Of a DNA stretch of 64,000 nucleotides, positions 25,047-33,670 are shown one piece after another. The notes beneath the pieces were generated by a model that saw only the letters and a list, made by a program, of their open reading frames with translations, made no database searches and was not told where the DNA came from. Position numbers and translations under genes: made by a program. Every line of letters starts with the position of its first letter. Positions within the stretch are counted from its first letter, which is position 1. Source of the stretch: Nocardioides sp. 1609 (GTDB taxonomy: Bacteria > Actinomycetota > Actinomycetes > Propionibacteriales > Nocardioidaceae); contig NZ_SPUJ01000007.1 in the NCBI RefSeq assembly GCF_004522105.1, positions 62,001 through 126,000 of the forward strand, written 5' to 3'.

Positions 25047-26219
25047 TCAGTAGCTCTTGGGCAGGCCCAGCGAGTGCATGGCGACGAAGTTCAGGATCAT
25101 CTCGCGGCTGACCGGGGCGATCCGGCCGGCGCGGGTGGCGACGAGGAGGCCCGCCATGCCGTACTCCTGGCTGATGCCGTAGCCGCCGTGGGTCTGCACC
25201 GCGCGGTCGACGGCGTCGCAGGCGGCCTCGGCTGCGGCGTACTTGGCCATGTTGGCGGCCTCGCCGGCGGCCATCTCGTCGCCGGCGTCGTAGAGGGCGG
25301 CCGCCTTCTGGGTCATCAGCCGGGCCATCTCGATCTCGATGTGGCTCTGGGCGAGGGGGTGCGCGACGGCCTGGTGGGCGCCGATCGGGGTCTGGAAGAC
25401 GGTGCGCTCCTTGGCGTAGGCCGTCGCCCTCTCCAGCGCGTAGCGGGCCAGGCCGGTGCTGAAGGAGGCCGCCATGATCCGCTCGGGGTTGAGGCCGGCG
25501 AAGAGCTGCACCAGTCCGCCGTTCTCGTCGCCGACGAGCGCGTCGGCGGGGAGCCGGACGTCGTCGAGGAAGACCTGGAACTGCCGCTCGGGGCTGACGA
25601 TCTCCATCGGGATCGGCGTGTGCTCGAGGCCCTCGGCGTCGGTCGGGACGACGAACAGGCACGGCTTGAGCTTCCCGGTCCGCGCGTCCTCCGTGCGGGC
25701 GACGACCAGCACGTTGTCGGCCTCGTCGACGCCGGAGATCCAGATCTTCTGCCCCTTCAGCACCCACCCGTCGCCGTCGCGGCGCGCGGTGGTGGTGATG
25801 TTGTGGGTGTTGGTGCCGGCGTCCGGCTCGGTGATGGCGAAGGCCATCGTGCCGGTGCCGTCGCACAGCCCGGGCAGCCACCTCCGCTTCTGCTCGTCGG
25901 TGCCGAAGCGGCTGATGACGGTGCCGCAGATCGCGGGGCTGACGACCATCAGCAGCAGCGGGCAGCCCTGGGCGGCGAGCTCCTCGCACACGGCCGCGAT
26001 GTCGCCGATGCCGCCGCCCCCACCGCCGTGCTCCTCGGGGATGTTGATGCCGAGGTAGCCGTTCCGGCCGATCTCGAGCCACAGCTCGGTCGTCTTCTCC
26101 CCCGCCCGGGCCCTCTCGGTGAACCACTCGCGGCCGTAGCTGGCGGCCAGCTTCGCGACCTGCTTGCGGAGCTCCTGGCGCTCCTCGGACTCGGTGAAAG
26201 CGACCTGACCGGTGCTCAT
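25047..26219 (-). CDS. Acyl-CoA dehydrogenase (AtuA operon)
   Basis: 390 residues, standard acyl-CoA dehydrogenase length. FAD/substrate motifs: FAITEPDAGTNTHNI, WVLKGQKIWISG, RYALERATAYAKERTVF, THGGYGISQEYG with a candidate catalytic Glu. Expected reaction: alpha-beta oxidation of an acyl-CoA with electrons to ETF. In Atu/Liu pathways this step is citronellyl-CoA or isovaleryl-CoA dehydrogenase, so a branched substrate is likely. ATGA overlap with the upstream biotin carboxylase gene. Last gene of the operon; a palindrome follows. Confidence 0.9.
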   Translation of the reverse strand: MSTGQVAFTESEERQELRKQVAKLAASYGREWFTERARAGEKTTELWLEIGRNGYLGINIPEEHGGGGGGIGDIAAVCEELAAQGCPLLLMVVSPAICGTVISRFGTDEQKRRWLPGLCDGTGTMAFAITEPDAGTNTHNITTTARRDGDGWVLKGQKIWISGVDEADNVLVVARTEDARTGKLKPCLFVVPTDAEGLEHTPIPMEIVSPERQFQVFLDDVRLPADALVGDENGGLVQLFAGLNPERIMAASFSTGLARYALERATAYAKERTVFQTPIGAHQAVAHPLAQSHIEIEMARLMTQKAAALYDAGDEMAAGEAANMAKYAAAEAACDAVDRAVQTHGGYGISQEYGMAGLLVATRAGRIAPVSREMILNFVAMHSLGLPKSY

Positions 26220-28180
26220 GACCCATCTCCTCCTGACGCCGTCTCCACGACGGCGAGAACCTCACCGGCGGCGACCTGCGCACCGGCCTCGACGTTGATC
26301 TCCGCGACGGTGCCGCTGGTGGGCGCCTTCACGGTGTGCTGCATCTTCATGGCCTCGAGGACCAGGACGGCGTCACCGGCAGCCACCTGCTGACCGGCCT
26401 CGACGGCGACCCGGACGACGGTGCCCGGCATCGGCGCGAGCAGGCTGCCGCTGGCCACCGCGTCGGCGGGGTCGACGAACCGCGGGACGACGTGCAGCCG
26501 GGTGTGCCCGCCGGGACCGTCGACGTCGACCGCCCCCGTCCCCCCCGTCACCGTCGCCCCCGTCACCGCGACCGCGTACGTCGCCCGCACGCCGTCGGTC
26601 TCCAGCGTCACGGCGTCCGGGCCGGCCGCCACGACGACGAACCCGTCGACCCGGTAGCCGTCGCGGCCGCCGTACCACTCGACGACCTGCTCGCCGGGGT
26701 GGTCCGTGCCGGGCGTGGTGGCGAAGGTCGTGCGCTGCGGCTGGCTGACGACGTTGCGCCAGCCGACCGGGATGCCGTGCTGGACGACGCGGGAGAGCCG
26801 GGCGCGCTCGGCCAGGGCCACCGCGGCCGCGACCGGGGCGCCCGGGTCACCGACCAGTCCCACCGCGAGCGGGCGCTCGCCGAGGAACGCGGTGCTGACC
26901 TCGCCGGCGAGGAACGACTCGTCGCGCAGCACGGCGACCAGCTGGTCGCGGTTGGTCGTCACCCCGTGGATGCGCGCCCGGGCCAGCGCCGAGGCGAGCT
27001 TGCGGGCGGCCTGCTCGCGGGTCGCCGCGTGCGCGATCACCTTGGCCAGCATCGCGTCGTAGTGGGTGGAGACCTCGCTGCCGGACTCGAAGCCGGTGTC
27101 GACCCGCACGCCGCCGTCGGTCGGCACCTCGAACGCCGTCAGCCGGCCGCTCTGGGGCTGGTAGCCGGCGGCGGGGTCCTCGGCGTAGAGCCGGGCCTCG
27201 ATGGCGTGGCCGACCGGTGCCGAGTCGTCGAGACCCGGTGCGTGGTGGTGCACGACACGCCCCTCGGCGACCGCGAGCTGGAGCTCGACCAGGTCGACGC
27301 CGCGCACCATCTCGGTGACGGGGTGCTCGACCTGGAGCCGGGTGTTCATCTCGAGGAACCAGAAGGTGTCCTGGTCGCCGTCGTAGAGGAACTCGACGGT
27401 GCCGGCGCCCAGGTAGTCGATCGCGGCGGCCGCGGCCCGGCCGGCGGCGTGCAGCGCGTCGCGGGTGGCGTCGGAGAGCCCCGGGGCCGGCGCCTCCTCG
27501 ACGACCTTCTGGTGCCGGCGCTGCAGCGAGCAGTCACGCTCGCCGAGCACGATGACCCCGTCGTCGGTGCCGAGCACCTGCACCTCCACGTGGCGCCCGC
27601 GCTCGACGTACGGCTCGACGAAGACGGTGCCGTCGCCGAAGGCCGACTCCGCCTCGGCGCGGGCCTGCTCGACCTCGGTGGCCAGCGCGGCCAGCGACCG
27701 GACGACGCGCATCCCGCGTCCCCCGCCGCCGGCGCTGGCCTTCACGAGCAGCGGCAGGTCCGCCTCGGTCGGCTCCGTCGGCGCCTCGAGCACCGGGACG
27801 CCGGCGGCGGCCATGATCCGCTTGGCCTGGATCTTGGAGCCCATCTGCTCCATCGACTCCGGCGACGGGCCGACCCAGGTCAGCCCGACCGCGGCGACGG
27901 CGCGCGCGAAGTCGGCGTTCTCCGAGAGGAACCCGTAGCCCGGGTGGACGGCGTCCGCCCCGGCCCGCTTGGCCGCCTCGATCACCAGGTCGGCGCGCAG
28001 GTAGGTGTCGGCCGGGCTGGTGCCCGGCAGCCGGACGACGTGGTCGGCCTCGCGGACGTAGGGCAGGTCGGCGTCGGCGTCGGAGTGGATCGCGACGGTC
28101 TCGATGCCGAGCCGGCGGCAGGTGCGGAACACCCGGCTGGCGATCTCGGCCCGGTTGGCGACGAGCAGGCGGGAGATCAT
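26216..28180 (-). CDS. Acyl-CoA carboxylase alpha (biotin) subunit
   Basis: 654 residues. Biotin carboxylase domain (about 1-445: ANRAEIASRVFR, KASAGGGGRGMR, ERDCSLQRRHQK) followed by a linker and a C-terminal biotin-carrier domain with biotinyl Lys612 in EAMKM. This is the layout of methylcrotonyl-CoA and geranyl-CoA carboxylase alpha subunits. It works with the beta subunit encoded immediately upstream, transferring carboxybiotin to the acyl-CoA. ATG 28180 lies 5 nt after the beta-subunit stop. The alpha-beta pair next to an AtuA-like gene favours a geranyl- or methylcrotonyl-type substrate over propionyl-CoA (inference). Confidence 0.92.
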   Translation of the reverse strand: MISRLLVANRAEIASRVFRTCRRLGIETVAIHSDADADLPYVREADHVVRLPGTSPADTYLRADLVIEAAKRAGADAVHPGYGFLSENADFARAVAAVGLTWVGPSPESMEQMGSKIQAKRIMAAAGVPVLEAPTEPTEADLPLLVKASAGGGGRGMRVVRSLAALATEVEQARAEAESAFGDGTVFVEPYVERGRHVEVQVLGTDDGVIVLGERDCSLQRRHQKVVEEAPAPGLSDATRDALHAAGRAAAAAIDYLGAGTVEFLYDGDQDTFWFLEMNTRLQVEHPVTEMVRGVDLVELQLAVAEGRVVHHHAPGLDDSAPVGHAIEARLYAEDPAAGYQPQSGRLTAFEVPTDGGVRVDTGFESGSEVSTHYDAMLAKVIAHAATREQAARKLASALARARIHGVTTNRDQLVAVLRDESFLAGEVSTAFLGERPLAVGLVGDPGAPVAAAVALAERARLSRVVQHGIPVGWRNVVSQPQRTTFATTPGTDHPGEQVVEWYGGRDGYRVDGFVVVAAGPDAVTLETDGVRATYAVAVTGATVTGGTGAVDVDGPGGHTRLHVVPRFVDPADAVASGSLLAPMPGTVVRVAVEAGQQVAAGDAVLVLEAMKMQHTVKAPTSGTVAEINVEAGAQVAAGEVLAVVETASGGDGS

Positions 28181-28185
28181 CGCGC

Positions 28186-29778
28186 TCACATCCTGAAGAC
28201 GCCGAAGCGGTCGGTGCCCGCGTACGGCTTGTTCTCGATCACGGACAGGCAGATGCCCAGGACGGTGCGGGTGTCGCGGGGGTCGATGACGCCGTCGTCG
28301 TAGAGCATCCCGGACAGGAAGTACGGCAGCGACTGCTCCTCGATCTGGGCCTCGACCATCGCCTTGGTGCCGGCGAAGCCGTCGGCGTCGAAGGTCGTGC
28401 CCCGCGACTCCGCCGAGGTGCGCGCCACGATCTCGAGGACGCCGGCCAGCTGGGCCGGGCCCATCACGGCGGACTTCGCGCTCGGCCAGGTGAAGAGGAA
28501 CCGCGGGTCGAAGGCGCGGCCGTTCATGCCGTAGTTGCCGGCGCCGTAGGAGGCGCCCATCACCACCGTCAGGTGCGGGACGGTGGAGTTGCTGATCGCG
28601 TTGATCATCATCGCGCCGTGCTTGATGATCCCGCCCTGCTCGTACTCCGCTCCGACCATGTAGCCGGTCGTGTTGTGCAGGAACAGCAGCGGTGTGTCGG
28701 TCTGGTTGGCCAGCTGCACGAACTGGGTCGCCTTCTGGGCCTCCTCGCTGAACAGCACGCCCTGGGCGTTCGCGAGGATCCCGATCGGGCGGCCGTGCAG
28801 GCGAGCCCAGCCGGTGACGAGCGAGGTGCCGTAGAGCGGCTTGAACTCGTCGAACGCCCTGCCCTCGCCGCCCCGGACGCCGTCGACCAGGCGGGCCACC
28901 ACCTCGCGCGGGTCGAACGGCTCCTTGAGGTCGCTCGGGATGAGGTCGAGCAGGCCGTCGGGGTCGGCGTCGGGCTCGGCGTAGGAGCCGGGGGTCGGGG
29001 GCGCGGTCGCCCTGCGCCAGTTGAGCCGGGCCACGATCCGTCGTCCGACCCGGATGGCGTCGCGCTCGTCGTCGGCGAGGTAGTCGGCCAGACCGGAGGT
29101 GCGCGCGTGCATCTCCGCGCCACCGAGCGACTCGTCGTCGGAGTCCTCGCCGGTCGCCATCTTCACCAGCGGCGGACCGCCGAGGAAGACCTTGGCCCGG
29201 CCCCTGACCATCACGGTGTAGTCGCTCATCCCCGGCACGTAGGCGCCGCCGGCGGTCGAGTTGCCGAAGACGAGCGCGATCGTCGGCTCCTTGCGGGCGC
29301 TGGCCCGGGTGAGGTCGCGGAACAGCTTGCCGCCGGGGATGAAGATCTCCTTCTGCGTCGGCAGGTCGGCGCCGCCGGACTCGACCAGCGAGACCGTCGG
29401 GAGGCCGTTCTCCTCGGCGATCTGCGCGGCCCGGAACACCTTCTTCGTCGTCCAGGGGTTGCTCGCCCCGCCCTTCACCGACGGGTCGTTGGCGGTGATC
29501 ATGCACTCCACGCCCTCGATGACGCCGATGCCGGTGACGACGCTGGCGCCGACGGTGAAGTCGGAGCCCCAGCCGGCCAGCGGCGACAGCTCGAGGAAGG
29601 CCGAGCCCTCGTCGACGAGCAGCTCGATCCGCTCGCGGGGCATCAGCTTGCCGCGGTCGTGGTGGCGCTGGACGCTGCGCTCGCCGCCGCCGGCGACCGC
29701 CCGGGCGTGCTCCATCTCGAGGTCGGCGAGCTTCTCGAGCATCGCCTCCCGGTGGCTGGGCCCGTGGGCGGTGGTCAT
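28186..29778 (-). CDS. Acyl-CoA carboxylase beta (carboxyltransferase) subunit
   Basis: 530 residues, two crotonase-like carboxyltransferase halves. N-half: RIELLVDEGSAFLELS, ANDPSVKGGASNPWTTKK, FGNSTAGGAYVPGMSDY. C-half: GVLFSEEAQKATQFVQL, NTTGYMVGAEYEQGGIIKHG, GASYGAGNYGMNGRAFDPRF. The latter motifs are typical of methylcrotonyl-/geranyl-CoA carboxylases rather than PccB/AccD. Transfers CO2 from the biotin of the alpha subunit to the acyl-CoA. The ATG overlaps the stop of the SRPBCC gene (ATGA). Confidence 0.92.
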   Translation of the reverse strand: MTTAHGPSHREAMLEKLADLEMEHARAVAGGGERSVQRHHDRGKLMPRERIELLVDEGSAFLELSPLAGWGSDFTVGASVVTGIGVIEGVECMITANDPSVKGGASNPWTTKKVFRAAQIAEENGLPTVSLVESGGADLPTQKEIFIPGGKLFRDLTRASARKEPTIALVFGNSTAGGAYVPGMSDYTVMVRGRAKVFLGGPPLVKMATGEDSDDESLGGAEMHARTSGLADYLADDERDAIRVGRRIVARLNWRRATAPPTPGSYAEPDADPDGLLDLIPSDLKEPFDPREVVARLVDGVRGGEGRAFDEFKPLYGTSLVTGWARLHGRPIGILANAQGVLFSEEAQKATQFVQLANQTDTPLLFLHNTTGYMVGAEYEQGGIIKHGAMMINAISNSTVPHLTVVMGASYGAGNYGMNGRAFDPRFLFTWPSAKSAVMGPAQLAGVLEIVARTSAESRGTTFDADGFAGTKAMVEAQIEEQSLPYFLSGMLYDDGVIDPRDTRTVLGICLSVIENKPYAGTDRFGVFRM

Positions 29779-30266
29779 GCCGGGTCCTGCGTCGGGCTCT
29801 CGAGGACCGCCCTCATCCGCTCGAGGGTGGTGCGCATGCCGGTGACGTTGGTGCGCCCCCGCAGGCGCCCGAGCAGCAGCCAGTACAGGCGCATCGGGAG
29901 CGCCGGCTGGAGCCGGAAGTACTCCGTGATCCGGGTGCCGCCGTCCTCGGCGTCGAGCCGGTAGCCCCAGTTGTTGACCGAGACCGCGTCCGTGCCGACG
30001 GAGAACTCGAAGACCCGCTCCGGCTCGCACACCGTCACCCGGCACGGCGACCAGTACGTCGGGCCGACGCCGTTGCGCTTCACGTGACCGGCGAACGTCG
30101 CGCCGACCTCGGGTCCGGTCGAGCCCCTGGTCCACCTCGCCTCGAAGGTCTCCGGCGAGAACTCCCCGATCCGGGTCACGTCGCTCACCAACGCCCACAC
30201 CTCGGCGACCGGGGCGTCGACGTGGAGGCTCACCTCGTCACCCATCGGCCGGAGCAGCTTCACCAC
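29775..30266 (-). CDS. SRPBCC (START-like) family protein
   Basis: 163-residue ligand-binding cup of the polyketide-cyclase/SRPBCC type: SLHVDAPVAEVWALVSDVTRIGEF-type opening, EFSVGTDAVSVNNWGYRL, TRITEYFRL. No catalytic residues are evident; such proteins bind hydrophobic molecules and may chaperone a substrate. GTG 30266 is chosen because AGGA precedes it by 6 nt, though GTG 30263 follows directly. It sits between atuA-like and carboxylase genes. A 12-bp tandem repeat fills the gap upstream, so this gene may be expressed slightly apart from atuA. Confidence 0.8.
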   Translation of the reverse strand: MVKLLRPMGDEVSLHVDAPVAEVWALVSDVTRIGEFSPETFEARWTRGSTGPEVGATFAGHVKRNGVGPTYWSPCRVTVCEPERVFEFSVGTDAVSVNNWGYRLDAEDGGTRITEYFRLQPALPMRLYWLLLGRLRGRTNVTGMRTTLERMRAVLESPTQDPA

Positions 30267-30293
30267 GGTAGGTCCTCTCGTCGGCGGTGCGGG

Positions 30294-30365
30294 TCGGTGT
30301 GCGGTTCGGTGTGCGGTTCGGTGTGCGGATCGGTGTGCAGGTCGGTGTGCGGGTCGGTCTGCAGG
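30294..30365. repeat. Six tandem 12-bp repeats
   Basis: Six head-to-tail copies of TCGGTGTGCGGT and close variants between the atuA-like and SRPBCC genes. The period keeps reading frame, and on the minus strand one frame reads as His-Thr-Asp/Glu-Pro repeats, but no start or Shine-Dalgarno supports a protein. Likely a replication-slippage repeat. Confidence 0.8.
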
Positions 30366-30432
30366 TCGCCCGGGACGGTGCGGGACCGACGACCGGCTCG
30401 TGCGCCGGGCGGGCGCACCGCCCCAGCCGTGC

Positions 30433-32187
30433 TCACAACAGGCCCTCCTGCACCTGGACGTGCCGCGACCGGACCCACTCGCCGAGGCCCTTGGCCTGCG
30501 GGTCGAAACGCGTGGAGGCGGCGACCCCGTCACCGAGGAGGCCGCGCAGGACGACGTTGACGGCGCCGAGGTGCGGGAGCACGTAGACGTCGATCGCGTC
30601 GTCGGGCAGCGCGGCCGCCTCGGGCACGAGCTCGCGCACCCGGTGCGGCGTGACCAGCTTGGTGAGCCAGGTGACGCGGTCGGCGTACGCCGGCGAGCCG
30701 TCGTGCGCGACCCAGAGCCCGAGGTTGGCGTCGCCGCCCTTGTCGCCGGAGCGGGCGTGCACGAAGGTGCCGAGCGGCAGCCGCCGGGTGATCGTGTCGG
30801 CCGGCGCGGGGTACGGCGAGGGCCGGCGGCCGGCGTGGTCGACGCCCCCGTCGGGGTCGGCCAGCCCGGGCGGGTCGGGCACGACCTCGCGGCGTCCGTC
30901 GGAGTGGACGACGGTGTGCTCGACGTGCGCGCGGTCGACGTAGGCCGGCCGGTAGACGCCGTACGGCGTGGGCGGGCCGGGCGGCGAGGTCATCGTGAAG
31001 CCCGGGTAGGAGCCGAGGGCGAGCTCGACGAGCGGGCCGGTGAACGCCTTGCCGACCGGCCCGGCGTCGGCGTCCTTGACCGTGCACCGCAGCAGGCAGG
31101 AGGCGCCCTCCTCGGTGTCGGCGTCGACGGCGGGCAGGGCGGTGCGGGTCCAGGTCACCGAGGACGCCGTCAGCACGCCGTCCAGCTGGGCGCGGACCCA
31201 GTCGGCCTTGGCGTCGACGTCGAGGCCGGTGAGCACCAGCTCCATCGTGTTGCGGTGGCCGCCCAGGGTGTTGACGCAGACCTTCAGCCGCGCCGGCGGG
31301 GGCGCACCGCGCACGCCGGTGACGGCGACCCGGTCGGGGCCGACCTGCTCGAGCCGCACGGTGTCGAGCCGGGTGGTGACGTCGGGGCCGAGGTAATGCG
31401 TCGACTGGATCTCGTAGACCAGCTGGGCGGTCACGGTGTCGACGGTGACCGCGCCGCCGGTGCCGTCGTGCTTGGTCACCACGCACGACCCGTCGGCCGC
31501 GATCTCGGCGAGCGGGAAGCCCAGCGGCCGGTCGAGCGACCCGGCCGGGAGGTCGAGGAAGCCGGAGAAGTTGCCGCCGGTGGCCTGGGTGCCGCACTCG
31601 AGGACGTGCCCGGCCACGACGGCGCCGGCCAGCTCGTCGTACGAGGTGGGCGTCCAGCCGTGGTGGGCGACGGCCGGGCCGACGACCAGCGAGGCGTCGG
31701 TGACCCGGCCGGTGACGACGACGTCGGCGCCGGCGCCGAGCGCGGCGGCGATGCCGAACCCACCCAGGTAGGCGTTGGCGGTGAGCGCGCCGTCGAGGCC
31801 GAGCTCGTCCGCGCGCGGACGGAGGTCGTCGCCCTCGACGTGGGCGACCACGGGGTCGAGGCCGAGCCCGCGGGCGACCTCGCGGAGCCGGTCGGCGAGG
31901 CCGGCCGGGTTCAGCCCGCCGGCGTTGCTGACGATCCGGACGCCGCGCTCGAGCGCGAGGCCGAGGCACTCCTCCACCTGGCGGACGAAGGTGCGCGCGT
32001 AGCCGAGGCGCGGGTCCCTCATCGTGTCCTTGCCGAGGATCAGCATGGTCAGCTCGGCGAGGTAGTCGCCGGTGAGGACGTCGAGGCCGGCCCCGTCCGC
32101 CGAGCCGCCCTCGAGCATCTCGCGCATCGCGGAGAGCCGGTCGCCGTAGAAGCCGGAGCAGTTGCCGATCCGCAGCGGCGCGGTCAC
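30433..32187 (-). CDS. AtuA family acyclic-terpene-utilisation protein
   Basis: 584 residues. Opening RIGNCSGFYGDRLSAM and LTGDYLAELTM, then SNAGGLNPAGLADR, TGRVTDASLVVGPAVAHHGW and a C-terminal region with HARSGDKGGDANLGLW typical of the AtuA/DUF1446 family. AtuA is required for citronellol/geraniol use in pseudomonads, but its reaction is, to my knowledge, not settled. Together with the carboxylase pair and dehydrogenase this points to degradation of isoprenoid or methyl-branched acyl-CoA. GTG 32187 overlaps the previous stop (GTGA). Confidence 0.87.
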   Translation of the reverse strand: MTAPLRIGNCSGFYGDRLSAMREMLEGGSADGAGLDVLTGDYLAELTMLILGKDTMRDPRLGYARTFVRQVEECLGLALERGVRIVSNAGGLNPAGLADRLREVARGLGLDPVVAHVEGDDLRPRADELGLDGALTANAYLGGFGIAAALGAGADVVVTGRVTDASLVVGPAVAHHGWTPTSYDELAGAVVAGHVLECGTQATGGNFSGFLDLPAGSLDRPLGFPLAEIAADGSCVVTKHDGTGGAVTVDTVTAQLVYEIQSTHYLGPDVTTRLDTVRLEQVGPDRVAVTGVRGAPPPARLKVCVNTLGGHRNTMELVLTGLDVDAKADWVRAQLDGVLTASSVTWTRTALPAVDADTEEGASCLLRCTVKDADAGPVGKAFTGPLVELALGSYPGFTMTSPPGPPTPYGVYRPAYVDRAHVEHTVVHSDGRREVVPDPPGLADPDGGVDHAGRRPSPYPAPADTITRRLPLGTFVHARSGDKGGDANLGLWVAHDGSPAYADRVTWLTKLVTPHRVRELVPEAAALPDDAIDVYVLPHLGAVNVVLRGLLGDGVAASTRFDPQAKGLGEWVRSRHVQVQEGLL

Positions 32188-32978
32188 CGGCCGGCCTCCC
32201 GGCCGGGGCCGGGCGGCCCGGCGAAGCACTGCGCGACGTCGAGCCAGGCGTCGGCGCCCGGGCCGACCGCGACGAGGTCGGTGTCGGCGCGGTGCACCCG
32301 CTGGGTCACGAGGCGGCAGAAGTCGTGGGCAGGTCCGCTCACCCGCTCCGGGGCGTCCTCGGGCCCCCAGGCCCAGGTCTCGCCGCTCGGCGCGACGAGC
32401 TCGACCCGCACGTCGGCGTCGGGCACGTCGATCCCGTGGGTCGCGAACGCGAAGCCGCGGGTGCGCACGCCGAGGTGGGCGACGTGCCGGATGCGGTCGG
32501 TGACCTCCGGTGCGACACCGAGGGCGTCGTACACGTCGAGCGCGTGCGCCCAGGTCTCCATGAACCGCGCGGTGACCATGGACGCCGGCGCCATCGGCGG
32601 TCCGAACCACGGCATCCTCACGCCGTCTGGGACGGCGCGCAGCGCCTCGGCCAGCCCGGCACGGGCGCCGTCCCAGCGGGCGAGCAGGTCCTCGGGCGCC
32701 AGCGCGGCGATCTCGAGGGCGCCGGCGTCGACGAACCCGGTCGGGTCCTCGATCGCGGCGAGCACCAGCGCGTCCCACGACTCCTGGTCGTCGTGGGCGC
32801 GGGCGGCGCGGGTGGCGGCCTCGTCGGTCCAGAGCAGGTGGGCGACCTGGGCGGCGACGCTCCAGCCGGGTGCGGGGGTGCTGGTGGCCCACCCGGCCCC
32901 GTCGAGGTCGGCTACGACGGCGCGCAGCCGGTCGCCCTCGGCCGTCAGGTCGGCCAGCAGCTCGTCGAGCAGGGTCAT
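32184..32978 (-). CDS. TIGR03084-like DinB/maleylpyruvate-isomerase-fold protein
   Basis: 264 residues. Four-helix-bundle DinB/MDMPI N-terminal domain with metal-ligand-like histidines (AAQVAHLLWTDE, FMETWAHALDVYDALG, RIRHVAHLGVRTR), then a small C-terminal domain (WAWGPEDAPERVSGPAHDFCRLV). Such proteins are actinobacterial and may be mycothiol- or metal-dependent transferases. Role in the operon unknown. ATGA overlap with the TetR gene and GTGA overlap with atuA-like, so it is firmly part of the operon. Confidence 0.8.
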   Translation of the reverse strand: MTLLDELLADLTAEGDRLRAVVADLDGAGWATSTPAPGWSVAAQVAHLLWTDEAATRAARAHDDQESWDALVLAAIEDPTGFVDAGALEIAALAPEDLLARWDGARAGLAEALRAVPDGVRMPWFGPPMAPASMVTARFMETWAHALDVYDALGVAPEVTDRIRHVAHLGVRTRGFAFATHGIDVPDADVRVELVAPSGETWAWGPEDAPERVSGPAHDFCRLVTQRVHRADTDLVAVGPGADAWLDVAQCFAGPPGPGREAGR

Positions 32979-33589
32979 CGGTGCTCCTCCAGCCGCGCGT
33001 CGAGGACGCCGGCCCACTCGTCGAGGATCCGGCCGCGGCGCCGGGCGTCGTCGCTGATGGTGGTGGCCAGGCCGAGGCCGCGCACCAGGTCGAGGGTCGC
33101 CTGCACGAGCTCGCGGACGCCGAGCTGCGACTCGTCGGCGCCGAGCGCCTCGACCACGAGCCGGTGCGCCTCGCGCCCGACCCGCTGCTCGAGCGGCGCC
33201 ACGGCGGCGAGCAGCGTCTCGTCGGTGCGGGCGGCCACCCACAGCTCGAGGGCGGCGAAGAAGACCGGCGAGGCGAAGTGCTCGCCGAGCACCTGGAGCA
33301 CCGCGCGGGTGCGGCGGGCGCCGGTCGGCAGCCGCGTCGCGGCCGCCGCCAGCTCGGCACCCCGGACGACGGTCAGGTGCTCGACGGCAGCGACCACCAG
33401 GTCGTTCTTGGTCGGGAAGTGGTGCAGCTGCGCCCCCCGGCTGACCCCGGCCCGCTCGGAGACCAGCGTGGTCGACGTCCCGGCGAAGCCGCGCTCGACG
33501 AGGCACTCGACGGTGGCCTCCAGCAGCCGCGCGCGCATCGCGCGGGTGCGCTCCTCCTGGGGGACCCGCTGCGGCGTCGACGTCGGCAC
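32975..33589 (-). CDS. TetR family regulator of the AtuA operon
   Basis: 204 residues. N-terminal helix-turn-helix (LLEATVECLVERGFAGTSTT, SRGAQLHHFPTKNDLVVAAVEHL) followed by a ligand-binding helical domain. First gene of the seven-gene operon and coupled to it by a 4-nt overlap, so it likely represses its own operon with an acyl-CoA or terpenoid as inducer (inference). The upstream DNA passes straight into the 33.7-34.5 kb repeat array; I could not pick out a clear operator. Confidence 0.88.
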   Translation of the reverse strand: MPTSTPQRVPQEERTRAMRARLLEATVECLVERGFAGTSTTLVSERAGVSRGAQLHHFPTKNDLVVAAVEHLTVVRGAELAAAATRLPTGARRTRAVLQVLGEHFASPVFFAALELWVAARTDETLLAAVAPLEQRVGREAHRLVVEALGADESQLGVRELVQATLDLVRGLGLATTISDDARRRGRILDEWAGVLDARLEEHR

Positions 33590-33670
33590 GTCGACGACGA
33601 TGCCGCACGCACGAACAAACAGTCAACCCTGACTTTAACTGAGCAGGGTCGTGCCGGCCGCCGGTCGCCT

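Noticed and set aside
30260..30478. A His-Thr-Asp-Pro repeat peptide
   Set aside because: It arises from the 12-bp tandem repeat; no start context, and it overlaps the atuA-like and SRPBCC ends.
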